Positions 44,583-54,198 of a stretch of 64,000 bases of DNA are shown piece after piece. Each line of letters opens with the position of its first letter. Within the stretch, counting starts at the first letter, position 1. Under the pieces are notes generated by a model. It was not told the DNA's origin, did not search any database, and was given only the letters and a program-made list of their open reading frames with translations. Made by a program: the position numbers and the translations under genes. The stretch is from Halioxenophilus aromaticivorans (GTDB lineage: Bacteria; Pseudomonadota; Gammaproteobacteria; Pseudomonadales; Cellvibrionaceae): NCBI RefSeq assembly GCF_042850945.1, contig NZ_AP031496.1, positions 4,588,001-4,652,000 on the forward strand, given 5' to 3'.

Positions 44583-46454
44583 TTAGGGTTGAGCTTTGGT
44601 GTGCTGTATCCACTGCTCGGTTCTTTGCTCCAACACATCCAGCGGCAAGGCTCCTTTTTCTAAAATCGCATCGTGAAAATCGCGTAGATTAAAGGCTTCC
44701 CCTAATTGTTCAGAGGCCTGTTGGCGTAGGGCTTTTATCTTTAACTCGCCGATTTTATAGGCCAATGCTTGGCCGGGCATTGCGATGTAGCGGTCGACTT
44801 CCACGGTTATATCGTGCTCAGACTTACCTGCGTTTTCAATAAAATAGTCGATGGCCTGTTGTCGGCTCCAGCCCAGTGCGTGCATGCCGGTATCTACCAC
44901 CAAACGCACCGCGCGCCACATTTCGTAGGTCAACTGGCCAAATTTATCGTAGGGGTCATCGTACATTGCCATGTCTTCGCCCAGGCTTTCAGAGTAAAGC
45001 CCCCAGCCCTCAATAAACGCGGTGTAGAACAGATTCTTAACCAGATCGTGGGCGGCCTCTTGCTCCTGAGCCAGAGCAATTTGCAGGTGATGACCCGGTA
45101 CCGCCTCGTGTAAGGTCAGCGCAACCATCTCCCACTTAGGCCGCGATTTTAAATCGTAGGTATTAGCGAAAAACACACCGGCGCGGCCCTGCTCAAGGGT
45201 ACCCGACATATAATAGGCAGTAGGGGCGGATTTCTCCGCGTAGCTGGGTATCGGTGAAACACCGTAGGGCAATCGTGGCAAGGTGCCAAACAGCTTAACC
45301 AATTGCGGGTCTGCCTGTTTGGCAATATCACGATAGCGCTGCAGTAATTGCTCAGGCTCTGTAAAAAAGAACTGTGGGTCGGTTCTTAAAAAAGTAAAAA
45401 ATTCGCTTAAACTGCCCTCGAAGCCGGTAGACTTCATGGTGCTCTGCATAGCTTTCCGGATTCGTTTTACTTCCTGCAAGCCAATGTTATGAATTTCTTT
45501 CGGCGTCAGTTCTGTGGTGGTGTAACTGCGCGCGGCGTAGGCGTACCAGGCCTCGCCATTGGGCAATTCCGATGCGCCCACAGCAACTCTTGCCGCCGGT
45601 AAATAAGTTTGTTCTAGATAATCCCGCAGTGTTTGGTAAGCAGGCAGCACACCGTCTTTAACAGCGTTTATTGCGGCATTTTTTAACTGCTTTTGCTGGC
45701 GGTCTTTAATGGTGTCGGGAAAGCGCTCAAACGATGTTAAAAAGCTGCTGTCATCCACCCCCTGGTCCAACACGCCAGTAACCTGCTCAATCACCCGCTG
45801 GACGACAATTTTCGGCGGCATAAGCTCGGCGTCTTTGCTTTCTGCCAGCAAGCCTAACACTTGCTCCATCAACAAAGGTAAACCCTCTAGCCGGGCAACA
45901 ATATTTTCATAGTCCTTTAAATTGCTGGTTGGCATGCTGGCAATCACATCAGGCACTTCAATGTGCGCTCCGGACATTTGGCTTAATGGCCAGGGCGCTG
46001 GGCTCAGCCAACCCGCCGCTAGCGGGCCATAAAATTCATTTTGCTGTTGCGTATCTTGCAACGACTTCACCACCAACTGGTATTCCAAACTGGCCTTGGG
46101 GTCTAGCTGGCTGGTGTCAATGTTAGCCAAGGCGCTTAATTCTTGTGGTGTTTGTTGAGTGCGTTCGGCCATGGCGGTGGGCGTAAGATCCGTCCAGCGG
46201 TTATGGGCAGCTGGGTAGCCGTAGTAGGTGCCCAACTCTGGGTAGTCGGCCAGTGATTGCTGCCAAATGAGATCAAACAATTGGTAGAGCTTATCTTGCT
46301 CGGTCAATTTACTGTTGCTGGCCACACTGGCTAAGCGTTGTGAATAATCGCTGGCTAACACCGTGGACGGCCAAACGATGTAGCCAACGATAAGCAACAA
46401 GAGTTGCACTAAGACAGAGTATTTAAAATAAAACGAACGAGAATGCCTATGCAT
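44583..46454 (-). CDS. DUF885 family (M2/M32-like) exported metallopeptidase-like protein
   Basis: About 623 residues. An N-terminal signal or anchor (hydrophobic SVLVQLLLLIVGYIVW) is followed by the mostly helical DUF885 domain. The zinc site is LHEAVPGHHLQIALAQE near residue 450, a His-Glu...His-His pattern shared by the family, and a later Glu lies in FIEGWGLYSESLGE. Members are thought to be carboxypeptidase-like, but few are tested. I prefer the start at 46454 (AAGG upstream); an in-frame ATG at 46496 exists. It lies 104 bp downstream of the ELWxxDGT-repeat gene in the same direction. Confidence 0.9.
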   Translation of the reverse strand: MHRHSRSFYFKYSVLVQLLLLIVGYIVWPSTVLASDYSQRLASVASNSKLTEQDKLYQLFDLIWQQSLADYPELGTYYGYPAAHNRWTDLTPTAMAERTQQTPQELSALANIDTSQLDPKASLEYQLVVKSLQDTQQQNEFYGPLAAGWLSPAPWPLSQMSGAHIEVPDVIASMPTSNLKDYENIVARLEGLPLLMEQVLGLLAESKDAELMPPKIVVQRVIEQVTGVLDQGVDDSSFLTSFERFPDTIKDRQQKQLKNAAINAVKDGVLPAYQTLRDYLEQTYLPAARVAVGASELPNGEAWYAYAARSYTTTELTPKEIHNIGLQEVKRIRKAMQSTMKSTGFEGSLSEFFTFLRTDPQFFFTEPEQLLQRYRDIAKQADPQLVKLFGTLPRLPYGVSPIPSYAEKSAPTAYYMSGTLEQGRAGVFFANTYDLKSRPKWEMVALTLHEAVPGHHLQIALAQEQEAAHDLVKNLFYTAFIEGWGLYSESLGEDMAMYDDPYDKFGQLTYEMWRAVRLVVDTGMHALGWSRQQAIDYFIENAGKSEHDITVEVDRYIAMPGQALAYKIGELKIKALRQQASEQLGEAFNLRDFHDAILEKGALPLDVLEQRTEQWIQHTKAQP

Positions 46455-46558
46455 GGGTAGTGGCCTTTTTAACAAGATTCCCAATAGTAGCCGCATCTAA
46501 AGCATGGGTTCCACCGCCTGTTCTGAACTACGTCACAACCTCCAAACAACAGGCCCGG

Positions 46559-49500
46559 CTATCGAGATTGCTGCACGTCAATGCCGGAGTTAATTTCACT
46601 GCCGCTGCTGGTTCGCAATATCAACATTTCTGGCACTTGCGTTACATTACGGAATAATTGCTGGTAATAACCTTTGTCGGCTTTCCAGCCCACCGAGCCC
46701 AGTGTTTGCGGCTGGCCATTCACAAGAACCTCGGCGCTAATGTCTGCCGTGCCCGCCGGTGCATCCGAGGTGGCCCGCACCCAGAGTTGTTGTTGCTCAA
46801 CAAAATAGATGGCACTGAACACACTTATCGTATCCGGGGCGGTACAAGCATTACCGCTGCCAGTGACAGCCGCTATCACAGAGGCCCCACTGGCACTGTG
46901 TATCTCCACGGTTTCGGGTTTGCAATCGATGTTTTTAAAGTTTTGTTGATAGGCATTTTTGCTCGGCTTCCAGGCCACCTCGCCAAGCTCGGTCACTTGG
47001 CCTTGCTGGCTCATACTACCGGTTAATGTGGCTGAACCTTGCGGCTGCAAATTGGAAACGACTCTTATCCATAAAAAGTCTTCAGCGGCGTTGTAGAACG
47101 CATCGGTAATGCTGAGTTCTTCCGGGGCGATGCCATCGCCAAACAACCCGACATCCAGCCCGTGGCGGATTTGACCATCGGCCAAATACCGGCAAGCGTC
47201 GGTGCCGTCTATGGGGCTAGCATTGCTGTCCACGGTGTAATCGCCGGCCGCCAAGGCTGGGCTAAATTGATAGCCCGCCGGCGCCACAAATTGCAACTGA
47301 TAATCCCCAGCCGGCAACTGATCAAAGCTATAGGCGCCATTGCCATCGCTGACCGTGGCTCTAACCGCAGCGGCATCACAATTTAAACGAAGATTTACCT
47401 TCACACCGGCAAGCCCCACCTCGCCGCCGTCTTGAATACCGTTTTCGTTGTCGTCCAACCAAACAAAATCTCCAATGGAGCCGCTGCCAGTACTTAGTTG
47501 AGTTTCCATCACCCAGGGCTCACGGCCATGCTCGCCATCGTCGGCAGAAAAATACAAACCACCGGCCACTGCTAGATGCTGCGGGTTAGCCCCCAACATG
47601 CCCGGCCGGATGTCGGCCACCAACACAGTGCCCACTGAGGTGCCATCACTTTGCCAAAGTTCTCGGCCGTGGGTGCCGTCGTCGGCGGTAAAGTACAAGG
47701 TGTTATCGAATACGGTTAACTGTGCTGGCGCACTGTCACCGCCCGGCCACAAATCCGCCAACAGCGTTGTGCCAGCAGCCGAGCCATCACTTACCCACAA
47801 TTCGGCGCCGTGCACGCCATCATTGGCTTGGAAGTAGAGCTTGCCGTTGAATGCGGTTAACTCATCCAGATGAGCGCCCTGACCTGGGAAAATGTTTTTA
47901 ATGAGAGAAGTACCGCCACTGGTACCGTTAGTACGCCATAATTCCGGGCCAGTAACACCGTTGTCGGCAATAAAATAGGCCACATTGCCAACCACCGTTA
48001 TTTGCGAAATTGCACTGTTATTACCGGGGTGAATATTTGCGATCAACTGCGTACCGGCGGCCCTACCGTCACTGCGCCACAGCTCACGGCCGTCGGCCTG
48101 GGTGTACGCCGTCAACAGTAATTGATTGCCAAACGCTGTGATCTGCTCAGGGCTGCTGCTATCGCTACCTGATACAATATCAACAGCTAGTTGGGTGCCA
48201 GCCGAGGTGCCGTCGGTTTGCCACAATTCTGCACCGTGGATGCCATCGTTGGCGGAGAAATACGCTACACCACCCAATACCGTCGCCTCGCGGCGATAAT
48301 CATTACCACCGGCAAAAGCAGTGCTGTTGATATCTTTAACCAGCTCGGCGGTATTATCCGAACTATTCGCTTTGAATAGTGCCGCCTCGCCGTTATTTTG
48401 GTCCGCGGTAAAAAGTACTTCGTCCTGCAACTCGAAAAGTCTGTTTGGCCGAGCATTACCATTGGCCGTTGCATACAGCAATTGCGTCCCTACCGCTGTG
48501 CCATCACTGCGCCAAAGATTATAATCTCCCAGCTTCATGTGGCTGGCGCTGAAGAAGGCCTGATTGTCCAAAACAGTGATTTCCTCCGGATTGGCGTCGG
48601 CATCGCCGGGATAGATATCGTCTACCAAACTGGTACTGGCGCCTTCGCTCAGCCAAAGCTCTCTACCGCTTTGAATGGTCTGGGCCGAGAAATAAACCCC
48701 ATTGCCCGCCGCCGTAAATTGCTCGGGGTCGCTACTGGCCGCATCCGGTGTAATATTCGCCGCTAAGCGAGTGCCAGCCGCACTGCCATCGGTCTCCCAG
48801 AGCTCTACACCCGCCAAGCCGCTGTAGGCGGTAAAATACAGACGGTTACCGACCTCGGTCATATGGCTGGGCTGGCGTGAATCTCCGCTGCGATTACGCT
48901 GAAAATCCCCTACCTTGAGGGTACCGCTGGCTTGCCCGTTACTGCGCCACAAATCAACGCCATTACCGTCATCGGCCACTAAGAAGTAGAGTAAATTACC
49001 GGCAATCACATAGCTTGCGCGCAATTGATTATTGGCCGGAACTTGAAAAAAACGGTTGGTGTTTACGGCGGTGCCATCGCTGCGCCACACGGCGAAGCCA
49101 TCGCCATCGTTGGCCGAAAAATACAGTTCGCCATTGAAGGGGATAAAGCTATGGGCGTAGGAATCTCCGGCCGGATTTATATCCAACAGCATAACCGTAC
49201 CGGCTGCAGTGCCATCGGACACCCACATTTCCTCGCCGTTAACGCCATCATCAAACTGAAAATAGAGTTTGCTGCCAAAGCCTTGCAAGTGGTCTGGCAC
49301 CGGGGAGGAACTGGACAGCCCGGCTAAATCCGCCACCATGGCCGTGCCACTGCTGGTGCCATCGCTGAGCCATAGCTGCGTATTCTGGTAGACGAAAAAT
49401 AATCGGCTACCCACGGCTGTGAAGTGATCCAGGCTCAACCCAGAAGGTGCATTTAACAGCGTGTGGGTGCCAGCCGGCGTGCCATCGGTTACCCACAAAT

Positions 49501-50143
49501 CGCCTTCAACCAATAAAAACAGTTGATCACCTACCGGCGTCATTTGCTGGGGTGCCGGCAATGGGTTACCGCCCGCATCCAATACCTTTTGAGTGCCAAT
49601 ATCGGTGCCATCACTCACCCACAGGTGTGCACCAACCCCACCGCCTTCGTACGCACCGAAATACAACAGGCCATTTAATGCAGTTAATTCATAGGGCGCT
49701 CTGTGGCCCTGGTTAGAATTGATTTCTTTTACCATATGGGTACCGGCCTGCGTACCGTCACTAACCCACAGTTCGGAGCCGTTTTCGCGTTCATCCTGCG
49801 CGACAAAAAAAAGCTGACTACCCGCCACTACGGCTTGCTCAATCTCTGCACGGCCGCCGTAGTTTGGCGCCGCAACCGGTTGCGCGCTACTTCCGTCGAA
49901 GCGCCACAATTGACCACCCGCCGCTCCACTGTCTGTCGTTCCCACGTAGCCCTGAAAATACACCTGATTGTCATAGGCCACTAGATTATTGGGATAGGAC
50001 CCCTGCACACTTGGCGCGGGATCTGCATCAATAAGTAACCTAGGGTTAGCGTGGGACTGATCAGCCACGGTCATGGCGGAGATGAGCAACAGAGACATAA
50101 GCGTTGGCGCAACAACGCGTCGATTACGATCCTTCGTTAGCAT
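46559..50143 (-). CDS. Large secreted ELWxxDGTxxGT-repeat protein
   Basis: A 1194-residue exported protein. A signal peptide (residues 1-32) is followed by about 18 repeats of roughly 45-50 residues, each with an ELWxSDGTxxGT core (examples: ELWVSDGTQAGT, ELWQTDGTSAGT); the last ones are degenerate. This probably makes one or two beta-propellers. Residues about 910-1010 form an SdrD B-like Cna/Ig domain (GSIGDFVWLDDNENGIQDGG). Two related C-terminal domains of about 85 residues follow. Start ATG 50143 with AGGTG five bases upstream. Probably surface adhesion or polymer binding; true role unknown. Confidence 0.85.
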   Translation of the reverse strand: MLTKDRNRRVVAPTLMSLLLISAMTVADQSHANPRLLIDADPAPSVQGSYPNNLVAYDNQVYFQGYVGTTDSGAAGGQLWRFDGSSAQPVAAPNYGGRAEIEQAVVAGSQLFFVAQDERENGSELWVSDGTQAGTHMVKEINSNQGHRAPYELTALNGLLYFGAYEGGGVGAHLWVSDGTDIGTQKVLDAGGNPLPAPQQMTPVGDQLFLLVEGDLWVTDGTPAGTHTLLNAPSGLSLDHFTAVGSRLFFVYQNTQLWLSDGTSSGTAMVADLAGLSSSSPVPDHLQGFGSKLYFQFDDGVNGEEMWVSDGTAAGTVMLLDINPAGDSYAHSFIPFNGELYFSANDGDGFAVWRSDGTAVNTNRFFQVPANNQLRASYVIAGNLLYFLVADDGNGVDLWRSNGQASGTLKVGDFQRNRSGDSRQPSHMTEVGNRLYFTAYSGLAGVELWETDGSAAGTRLAANITPDAASSDPEQFTAAGNGVYFSAQTIQSGRELWLSEGASTSLVDDIYPGDADANPEEITVLDNQAFFSASHMKLGDYNLWRSDGTAVGTQLLYATANGNARPNRLFELQDEVLFTADQNNGEAALFKANSSDNTAELVKDINSTAFAGGNDYRREATVLGGVAYFSANDGIHGAELWQTDGTSAGTQLAVDIVSGSDSSSPEQITAFGNQLLLTAYTQADGRELWRSDGRAAGTQLIANIHPGNNSAISQITVVGNVAYFIADNGVTGPELWRTNGTSGGTSLIKNIFPGQGAHLDELTAFNGKLYFQANDGVHGAELWVSDGSAAGTTLLADLWPGGDSAPAQLTVFDNTLYFTADDGTHGRELWQSDGTSVGTVLVADIRPGMLGANPQHLAVAGGLYFSADDGEHGREPWVMETQLSTGSGSIGDFVWLDDNENGIQDGGEVGLAGVKVNLRLNCDAAAVRATVSDGNGAYSFDQLPAGDYQLQFVAPAGYQFSPALAAGDYTVDSNASPIDGTDACRYLADGQIRHGLDVGLFGDGIAPEELSITDAFYNAAEDFLWIRVVSNLQPQGSATLTGSMSQQGQVTELGEVAWKPSKNAYQQNFKNIDCKPETVEIHSASGASVIAAVTGSGNACTAPDTISVFSAIYFVEQQQLWVRATSDAPAGTADISAEVLVNGQPQTLGSVGWKADKGYYQQLFRNVTQVPEMLILRTSSGSEINSGIDVQQSR

Positions 50144-50745
50144 AAGAGCACCTGTGTGATTAGCACAGCCGAGGAAATTTGGATTACGCGGGCTTTAACT
50201 GTGAATTGATTTCGGTAAGGTTAGCGTGAGCAGACGAATCCAAAAGTGGCTGTGTTATTCGTTGTTTTAGTATTCAGATTGTGAGCGAGCATTCACACGC
50301 TACGAGCTTCAAGACGAGAAGTCTAATCATTTATTTATCAATTAATTTGTTATCTACATTGACTTTAGAAAACAAGAGTTTAAACAATCGCTTACTTGGC
50401 ATCAGGCAAAATTGGCGTGGTACACGGCAAATACTAGAAAGTCAGGTAGGCGCGTTTTGCCACATTATTTTCTACAATTACGGTGGCTTAGTACCTACAG
50501 GAGTACCTACCAGGAGTACCTACCAGGAGTACCTACAGGAAATTGCAATACCAACAATCCATTGTAAGCTTTGCACACCACGCTCTCAATCGCTGAACTA
50601 ATCACCACGGCAGCAAACAAAACGAGAAGCAAAACAGAAACATTCGAGCCGCTACATTGGCCGAAGCAGCAACACCAAAAACTGGAATGTTTAATTCCAG
50701 TTATCCGCCCGCTATTCAATCACTTGCAACTATTTGGAGTTTTTA
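50144..50745. other. 602-bp spacer upstream of the GH13 gene
   Basis: No supported gene. It contains the promoter of the ELWxxDGT-repeat gene (minus) and of the GH13 gene (plus), and the 12/13-bp tandem repeat at 50491-50540. The rest shows no strong structure. Confidence 0.5.
50491..50540. repeat. Four-copy GTACCTAC(C)AGGA tandem repeat
   Basis: Units GTACCTACAGGA (50491-50502), GTACCTACCAGGA (50503-50515 and 50516-50528) and GTACCTACAGGA (50529-50540), i.e. 12-13-13-12 bp. It lies 206 bp before the GH13 start. Confidence 0.95.
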
Positions 50746-52188
50746 ATGCTATTACGCAATGAGGTACAGTTAATTTGCTACCCCAATCGTATAGGTAATG
50801 ATATATCTGACTTGTACTCATTTATGCACCAGCACCTAACCAATGCGGTGGGTGGAGTGCATATATTGCCGTTTTACCCCTCCAACGCCGATGCTGGGTT
50901 TTCACCACTTACCCACAAGGAAGTCGCTGCTGAATACGGCGGCTGGCAGGACATAGAACGTATATCCGCAGAATTCGATTTGTGTGCTGACGTAACGGTC
51001 AATCATATTTCTGATGAATCAGAAGAATTTAAAGACTTTCTGCAAAATGGATTTGAATCAGACCACGCCGACTTGTTCGTTGATGTTGATAAATTTGGTG
51101 ATATCCAGCCCGACGATTTGGCTAAAATCCATATCCGTAAAGAAAAGGAACCCTTCCGTGAAGTCACCTTCGCCGATGGCAGTACTGGCCGTGTGTGGTG
51201 TACCTTTACAGAAAAACAGATCGACCTTAACTACGAATCGCCAAAAACCTACGCTCTTATGGAGGATTATCTAACCTTCTTGGCTGCGAAAGGTGTTAAA
51301 TTGTTCCGCCTGGACGCCTTTGGCTACACCACTAAAAGGATCGGCACCAGCTGTTTTTTGGTGGAGCCAGAAGTTTACCGGTTACTGGAATGGATCAACG
51401 ATTTAGCACTGGCAAACGGCGCCGAATGCCTACCCGAGGTGCACGACCACACCAGTTATCAGTACGCCATCTCACGCCGAAACCTGCGCCCGTACGCGTT
51501 CGCACTGCCACCACTGTTACTCTACTCATTGTTAGATGCAAACAGTGTCTATTTAAAAAATTGGCTGCGCATGTGCCCGCGCAATCAAATTACCGTTTTG
51601 GATACCCACGACGGCATCTGCATTCCGGATGTTGAAGGTGTGCTGCCCGAGGACAAAATTCAGAGCTTAATCTCTAACATCGAAACACGCAGCGCAGACC
51701 CCATTTTAAGAGGCTCCGCCGCCGACGTGCACAGCGTAGGCGCCATCTACCAAATTACCTGCACGTTTTACGATGCATTAATGCAAAACGATGACGCCTA
51801 CATAGCTGCACGGGCGATTCAATTCTTTACCCCCGGAATTCCCCAGGTGTATTACGTAGGGCTGTTAGCGGGCCGTAACGATAACGAACTTAAAACCGCC
51901 ACCGGTGAATTGCGAGATATAAACCGGCATTTCTATTCCCTAGAAGAAGCCGAGGCAGCCCTAACCCAACCGGTGGTGAAACGTCTGTTGTGGTTAATGG
52001 AATTTCGCTCCAACTATCCGGCATTCCAAGGGCGCTTCGAATTAAATTATTCCAATGATTCCAGCGTTGCCATGGCCTGGCGTCACGGCGATTACTATTG
52101 CCATTTATTCGTGGACCTCAATTTTAATACCACAACCTTAGATTATATCGACGAGAAAACAGGCGAGGAAGTCCATCTTCGTTGCTAG
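50746..52188 (+). CDS. GH13_18 glucoside phosphorylase, sucrose phosphorylase type
   Basis: A 480-residue enzyme of the GH13_18 subfamily, which splits sucrose or related glucosides with phosphate to give glucose-1-phosphate. The start is ATG 50746 with GGAG seven bases upstream. Catalytic residues are visible: nucleophile Asp190 in FRLDAFGY, acid/base Glu231 in LPEVHDH and the stabilising Asp286 in VLDTHDG. The AGRNDNEL and RDINRHFYS motifs match true sucrose phosphorylases. Related specificities (glucosylglycerol, glucosylglycerate) cannot be excluded. The sodium/solute symporter gene follows in the same direction. Confidence 0.9.
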   Translation: MLLRNEVQLICYPNRIGNDISDLYSFMHQHLTNAVGGVHILPFYPSNADAGFSPLTHKEVAAEYGGWQDIERISAEFDLCADVTVNHISDESEEFKDFLQNGFESDHADLFVDVDKFGDIQPDDLAKIHIRKEKEPFREVTFADGSTGRVWCTFTEKQIDLNYESPKTYALMEDYLTFLAAKGVKLFRLDAFGYTTKRIGTSCFLVEPEVYRLLEWINDLALANGAECLPEVHDHTSYQYAISRRNLRPYAFALPPLLLYSLLDANSVYLKNWLRMCPRNQITVLDTHDGICIPDVEGVLPEDKIQSLISNIETRSADPILRGSAADVHSVGAIYQITCTFYDALMQNDDAYIAARAIQFFTPGIPQVYYVGLLAGRNDNELKTATGELRDINRHFYSLEEAEAALTQPVVKRLLWLMEFRSNYPAFQGRFELNYSNDSSVAMAWRHGDYYCHLFVDLNFNTTTLDYIDEKTGEEVHLRC

Positions 52189-52200
52189 TTGGCTGAATCA

Positions 52201-52222
52201 GAAACGGCGTCACTGCCGTTTC
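52201..52222. repeat. GAAACGGC hairpin repeat, copy 3
   Basis: Arms GAAACGGC (52201-52208) and GCCGTTTC (52215-52222) with loop GTCACT, 12 bp after the GH13 stop codon and inside the presumed operon. No T-run follows, so it is unlikely to be a full terminator. Confidence 0.8.
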
Positions 52223-52284
52223 GCTGCGTTTAAACCATTAAGCGCGGGTTGATTGCCGCCAGTGAAATCGCCCAGGAGGGGCAT

Positions 52285-53844
52285 GTGAGCACCTTAACGA
52301 CTTTAGATTACAGCGTATTGTGCGGTTACGGTTTGATTGTTGTCGCTCTATGCTTGATGGTGGCTAAGCGCTCACCGGATTCCGATGAGCTGTTTCTCGC
52401 CGGGCGCAGCTTGGGCCCCATGGTCATTGGGCTTTCGTTATTTGCCTCCAACATTTCCTCCACCACACTCATAGGCTTGCCAGGTGCCGCTTGGGAGTAC
52501 GGCATTTCAGTGGCGAATTATGAGTGGATGGCCTCGGTTATTTTATTGCTTTCGGCGCTCTTTATCGTACCTGTTTTTCTGGGCCAGCGTTTAACGACGG
52601 TGCCGGAAATCATGGAAAAGCGGTTCGACCCAAGAATGCGGCGCTATTTGTCCGGTACCTCATTGTTTTTAAGTATTGTGCTCGATACCGCCGGCAGCCT
52701 ATACGCCGGCGCGTTGGTTCTAATGCTGTTTATTCCCGGGCTGAGCTTAGCCCCTACTTGTGCCGCCATGGCATTATTCGCAGGCGTGTACACCGCCCTT
52801 GGTGGACTGCGAGCCGTGGTCTACACCGATGTTTTACAAGCACTGGTTTTATTAATTGGCTCTTTGATATTAACGATTATTGTTTTTCAGGAATTTGATT
52901 ACAGTTGGAGTAACTTGGTTAGCCGAGTGGACGCCGACCACCTGTCGTTAATTCGGCCACTGGATGATCCATCCCTACCCTGGCTAGGGACACTAATCGG
53001 CCTACCCGTTTTAGGCTTTTACTACTGGACTATGAACCAATACGTGGCTCAGCGATTGTTGGGCGCACGCAGTGCCGACGCCGCAGCCAAAGGCGCCATG
53101 TTAGCCGCCGCATTAAAATTGCTACCGCTGTTTTTAATGGTGCTGCCAGGCGCTATGGCGGCAGCCCTGTTCACCGATTTAGAGCGCGCCGACACGGTAT
53201 TCCCTCGCCTGATTTCCGAGTACGCACCACCGGGTATTGCAGGCTTGATGGTGGCCGGGCTTTTAGCCGCCATAATGTCCAGCGTTGACTCAACCTTAAA
53301 CTCAGCTTCCACGCTATTTATTGTCGATTTTGTAAAACCAAAAAAGCCCCATTTAAGCACCCAACAAATGGCCAAATTGGGCCGCATTAGCACCATTGCA
53401 CTAATGGTTTTTGCCGCGCTCTGGGCGCCCGCCATTGATAACTTCCCCGGTTTATTCGCCTATCTTCAGCAGGCCTTCTCCTACGTTGCACCACCACTGG
53501 CAGCGGTGTTTCTCGCCGGCTTTTTCAGCCGTCGAATAACAGCGCCGGCGGCATTGCGCGGTGTAATTACCGGCCACGTTATTTCCCTGGCATTTTTCCT
53601 GGGAGCACAATTAGGTTGGCATAATATTCACTTCACCATTGTGGCAGGTTTATTGTTCGCCCTAACGCTGGTCGCGACCCTTGCTTGGCAAGGCTGGATA
53701 AATCGCGGCACAACCATCACAACCACCGATGCCCAGTGGCAGACAGTGGACACACGCAACGCTCAGCCAGTGGCTCTACCGGTTAAAATTGGCATAGTAA
53801 CGCTGCTCGTGGCTACGGCATGTTTGGTACTGGCGTTTTGGTGA
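52285..53844 (+). CDS. Sodium/solute symporter (SSS family)
   Basis: A 519-residue SSS transporter with thirteen or so membrane helices. The start is GTG 52285, supported by AGGAGG five bases upstream; an in-frame TTG at 52249 lacks one. Conserved SSS features are FLAGRSLGPMVIGLSLFASN with ISSTTLIGLPG near residues 35-65, and AAIMSSVDSTLNSASTLF in helix 9, with the Na-binding Ser residues. Close to the GH13_18 gene, it probably imports the glucoside (sucrose or a compatible solute) used by the phosphorylase. Confidence 0.91.
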   Translation: MSTLTTLDYSVLCGYGLIVVALCLMVAKRSPDSDELFLAGRSLGPMVIGLSLFASNISSTTLIGLPGAAWEYGISVANYEWMASVILLLSALFIVPVFLGQRLTTVPEIMEKRFDPRMRRYLSGTSLFLSIVLDTAGSLYAGALVLMLFIPGLSLAPTCAAMALFAGVYTALGGLRAVVYTDVLQALVLLIGSLILTIIVFQEFDYSWSNLVSRVDADHLSLIRPLDDPSLPWLGTLIGLPVLGFYYWTMNQYVAQRLLGARSADAAAKGAMLAAALKLLPLFLMVLPGAMAAALFTDLERADTVFPRLISEYAPPGIAGLMVAGLLAAIMSSVDSTLNSASTLFIVDFVKPKKPHLSTQQMAKLGRISTIALMVFAALWAPAIDNFPGLFAYLQQAFSYVAPPLAAVFLAGFFSRRITAPAALRGVITGHVISLAFFLGAQLGWHNIHFTIVAGLLFALTLVATLAWQGWINRGTTITTTDAQWQTVDTRNAQPVALPVKIGIVTLLVATACLVLAFW

Positions 53845-54198
53845 TGAGGGCAGTCAGTTTAACGCCGAAACGTTAATTTTTATTAACGACTCCAGTGACT
53901 AAAAAAATACACCCAAAAAACCATCAATCCGGGCGCATCTTTCAATTCGTTGACAATTTGTAACAAAATGCGGATGCAACCCGCCACCCTAGCGCCGCGG
54001 CCATCAGCCACTCCTAAAAACAGCCCGAAAAAGGCAAAAGCCACCGCTTTCGGCTGCACCGATTTGGCCACAAATAGCCCTTGAGCAAGGTTACGTGTCG
54101 CAAAACAGCACTTTTGGCTTAGCAACCGTGGTTTGAATTACCTTATACTGGCGTCTGTTTTCTTATAAGAAAGTGTCGCGCCTGGATTGTATCTTTAG
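53845..54198. other. 354-bp spacer before pgaA
   Basis: No supported gene on the plus strand. Contains the presumed pgaA promoter at its 3' end and an open minus frame (53883-54125) without a ribosome site that I do not accept as a gene. Confidence 0.45.
54144..54190 (+). promoter_or_regulatory. pgaA promoter and leader with palindrome
   Basis: TATACT at 54144-54149 resembles a sigma70 -10 box. The leader then contains the 14-bp palindrome TTTCTTATAAGAAA (54159-54172). No SD sequence is seen before ATG 54199, but a GGA triplet (54184-54186) is present. In E. coli, CsrA binds GGA motifs in the pgaA leader; here one such triplet is only suggestive. Confidence 0.4.

Noticed and set aside
50491..50540. 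CRISPR array
   Set aside because: Repeats are contiguous with no spacers and only 12-13 bp long.
50281..50601. Open frame of 106 codons overlapping the four-copy repeat
   Set aside because: GTG start without ribosome site, low-complexity Ser/Thr/Leu composition, crosses the tandem repeat; judged spurious.
53883..54125. Open frame of 80 codons (minus) with hydrophobic parts, faintly like Pmp3/YqaE small proteins
   Set aside because: No SD sequence, alignment with Pmp3 needs gaps, and it lacks the family's Pro-Pro motif; not enough to call a gene.
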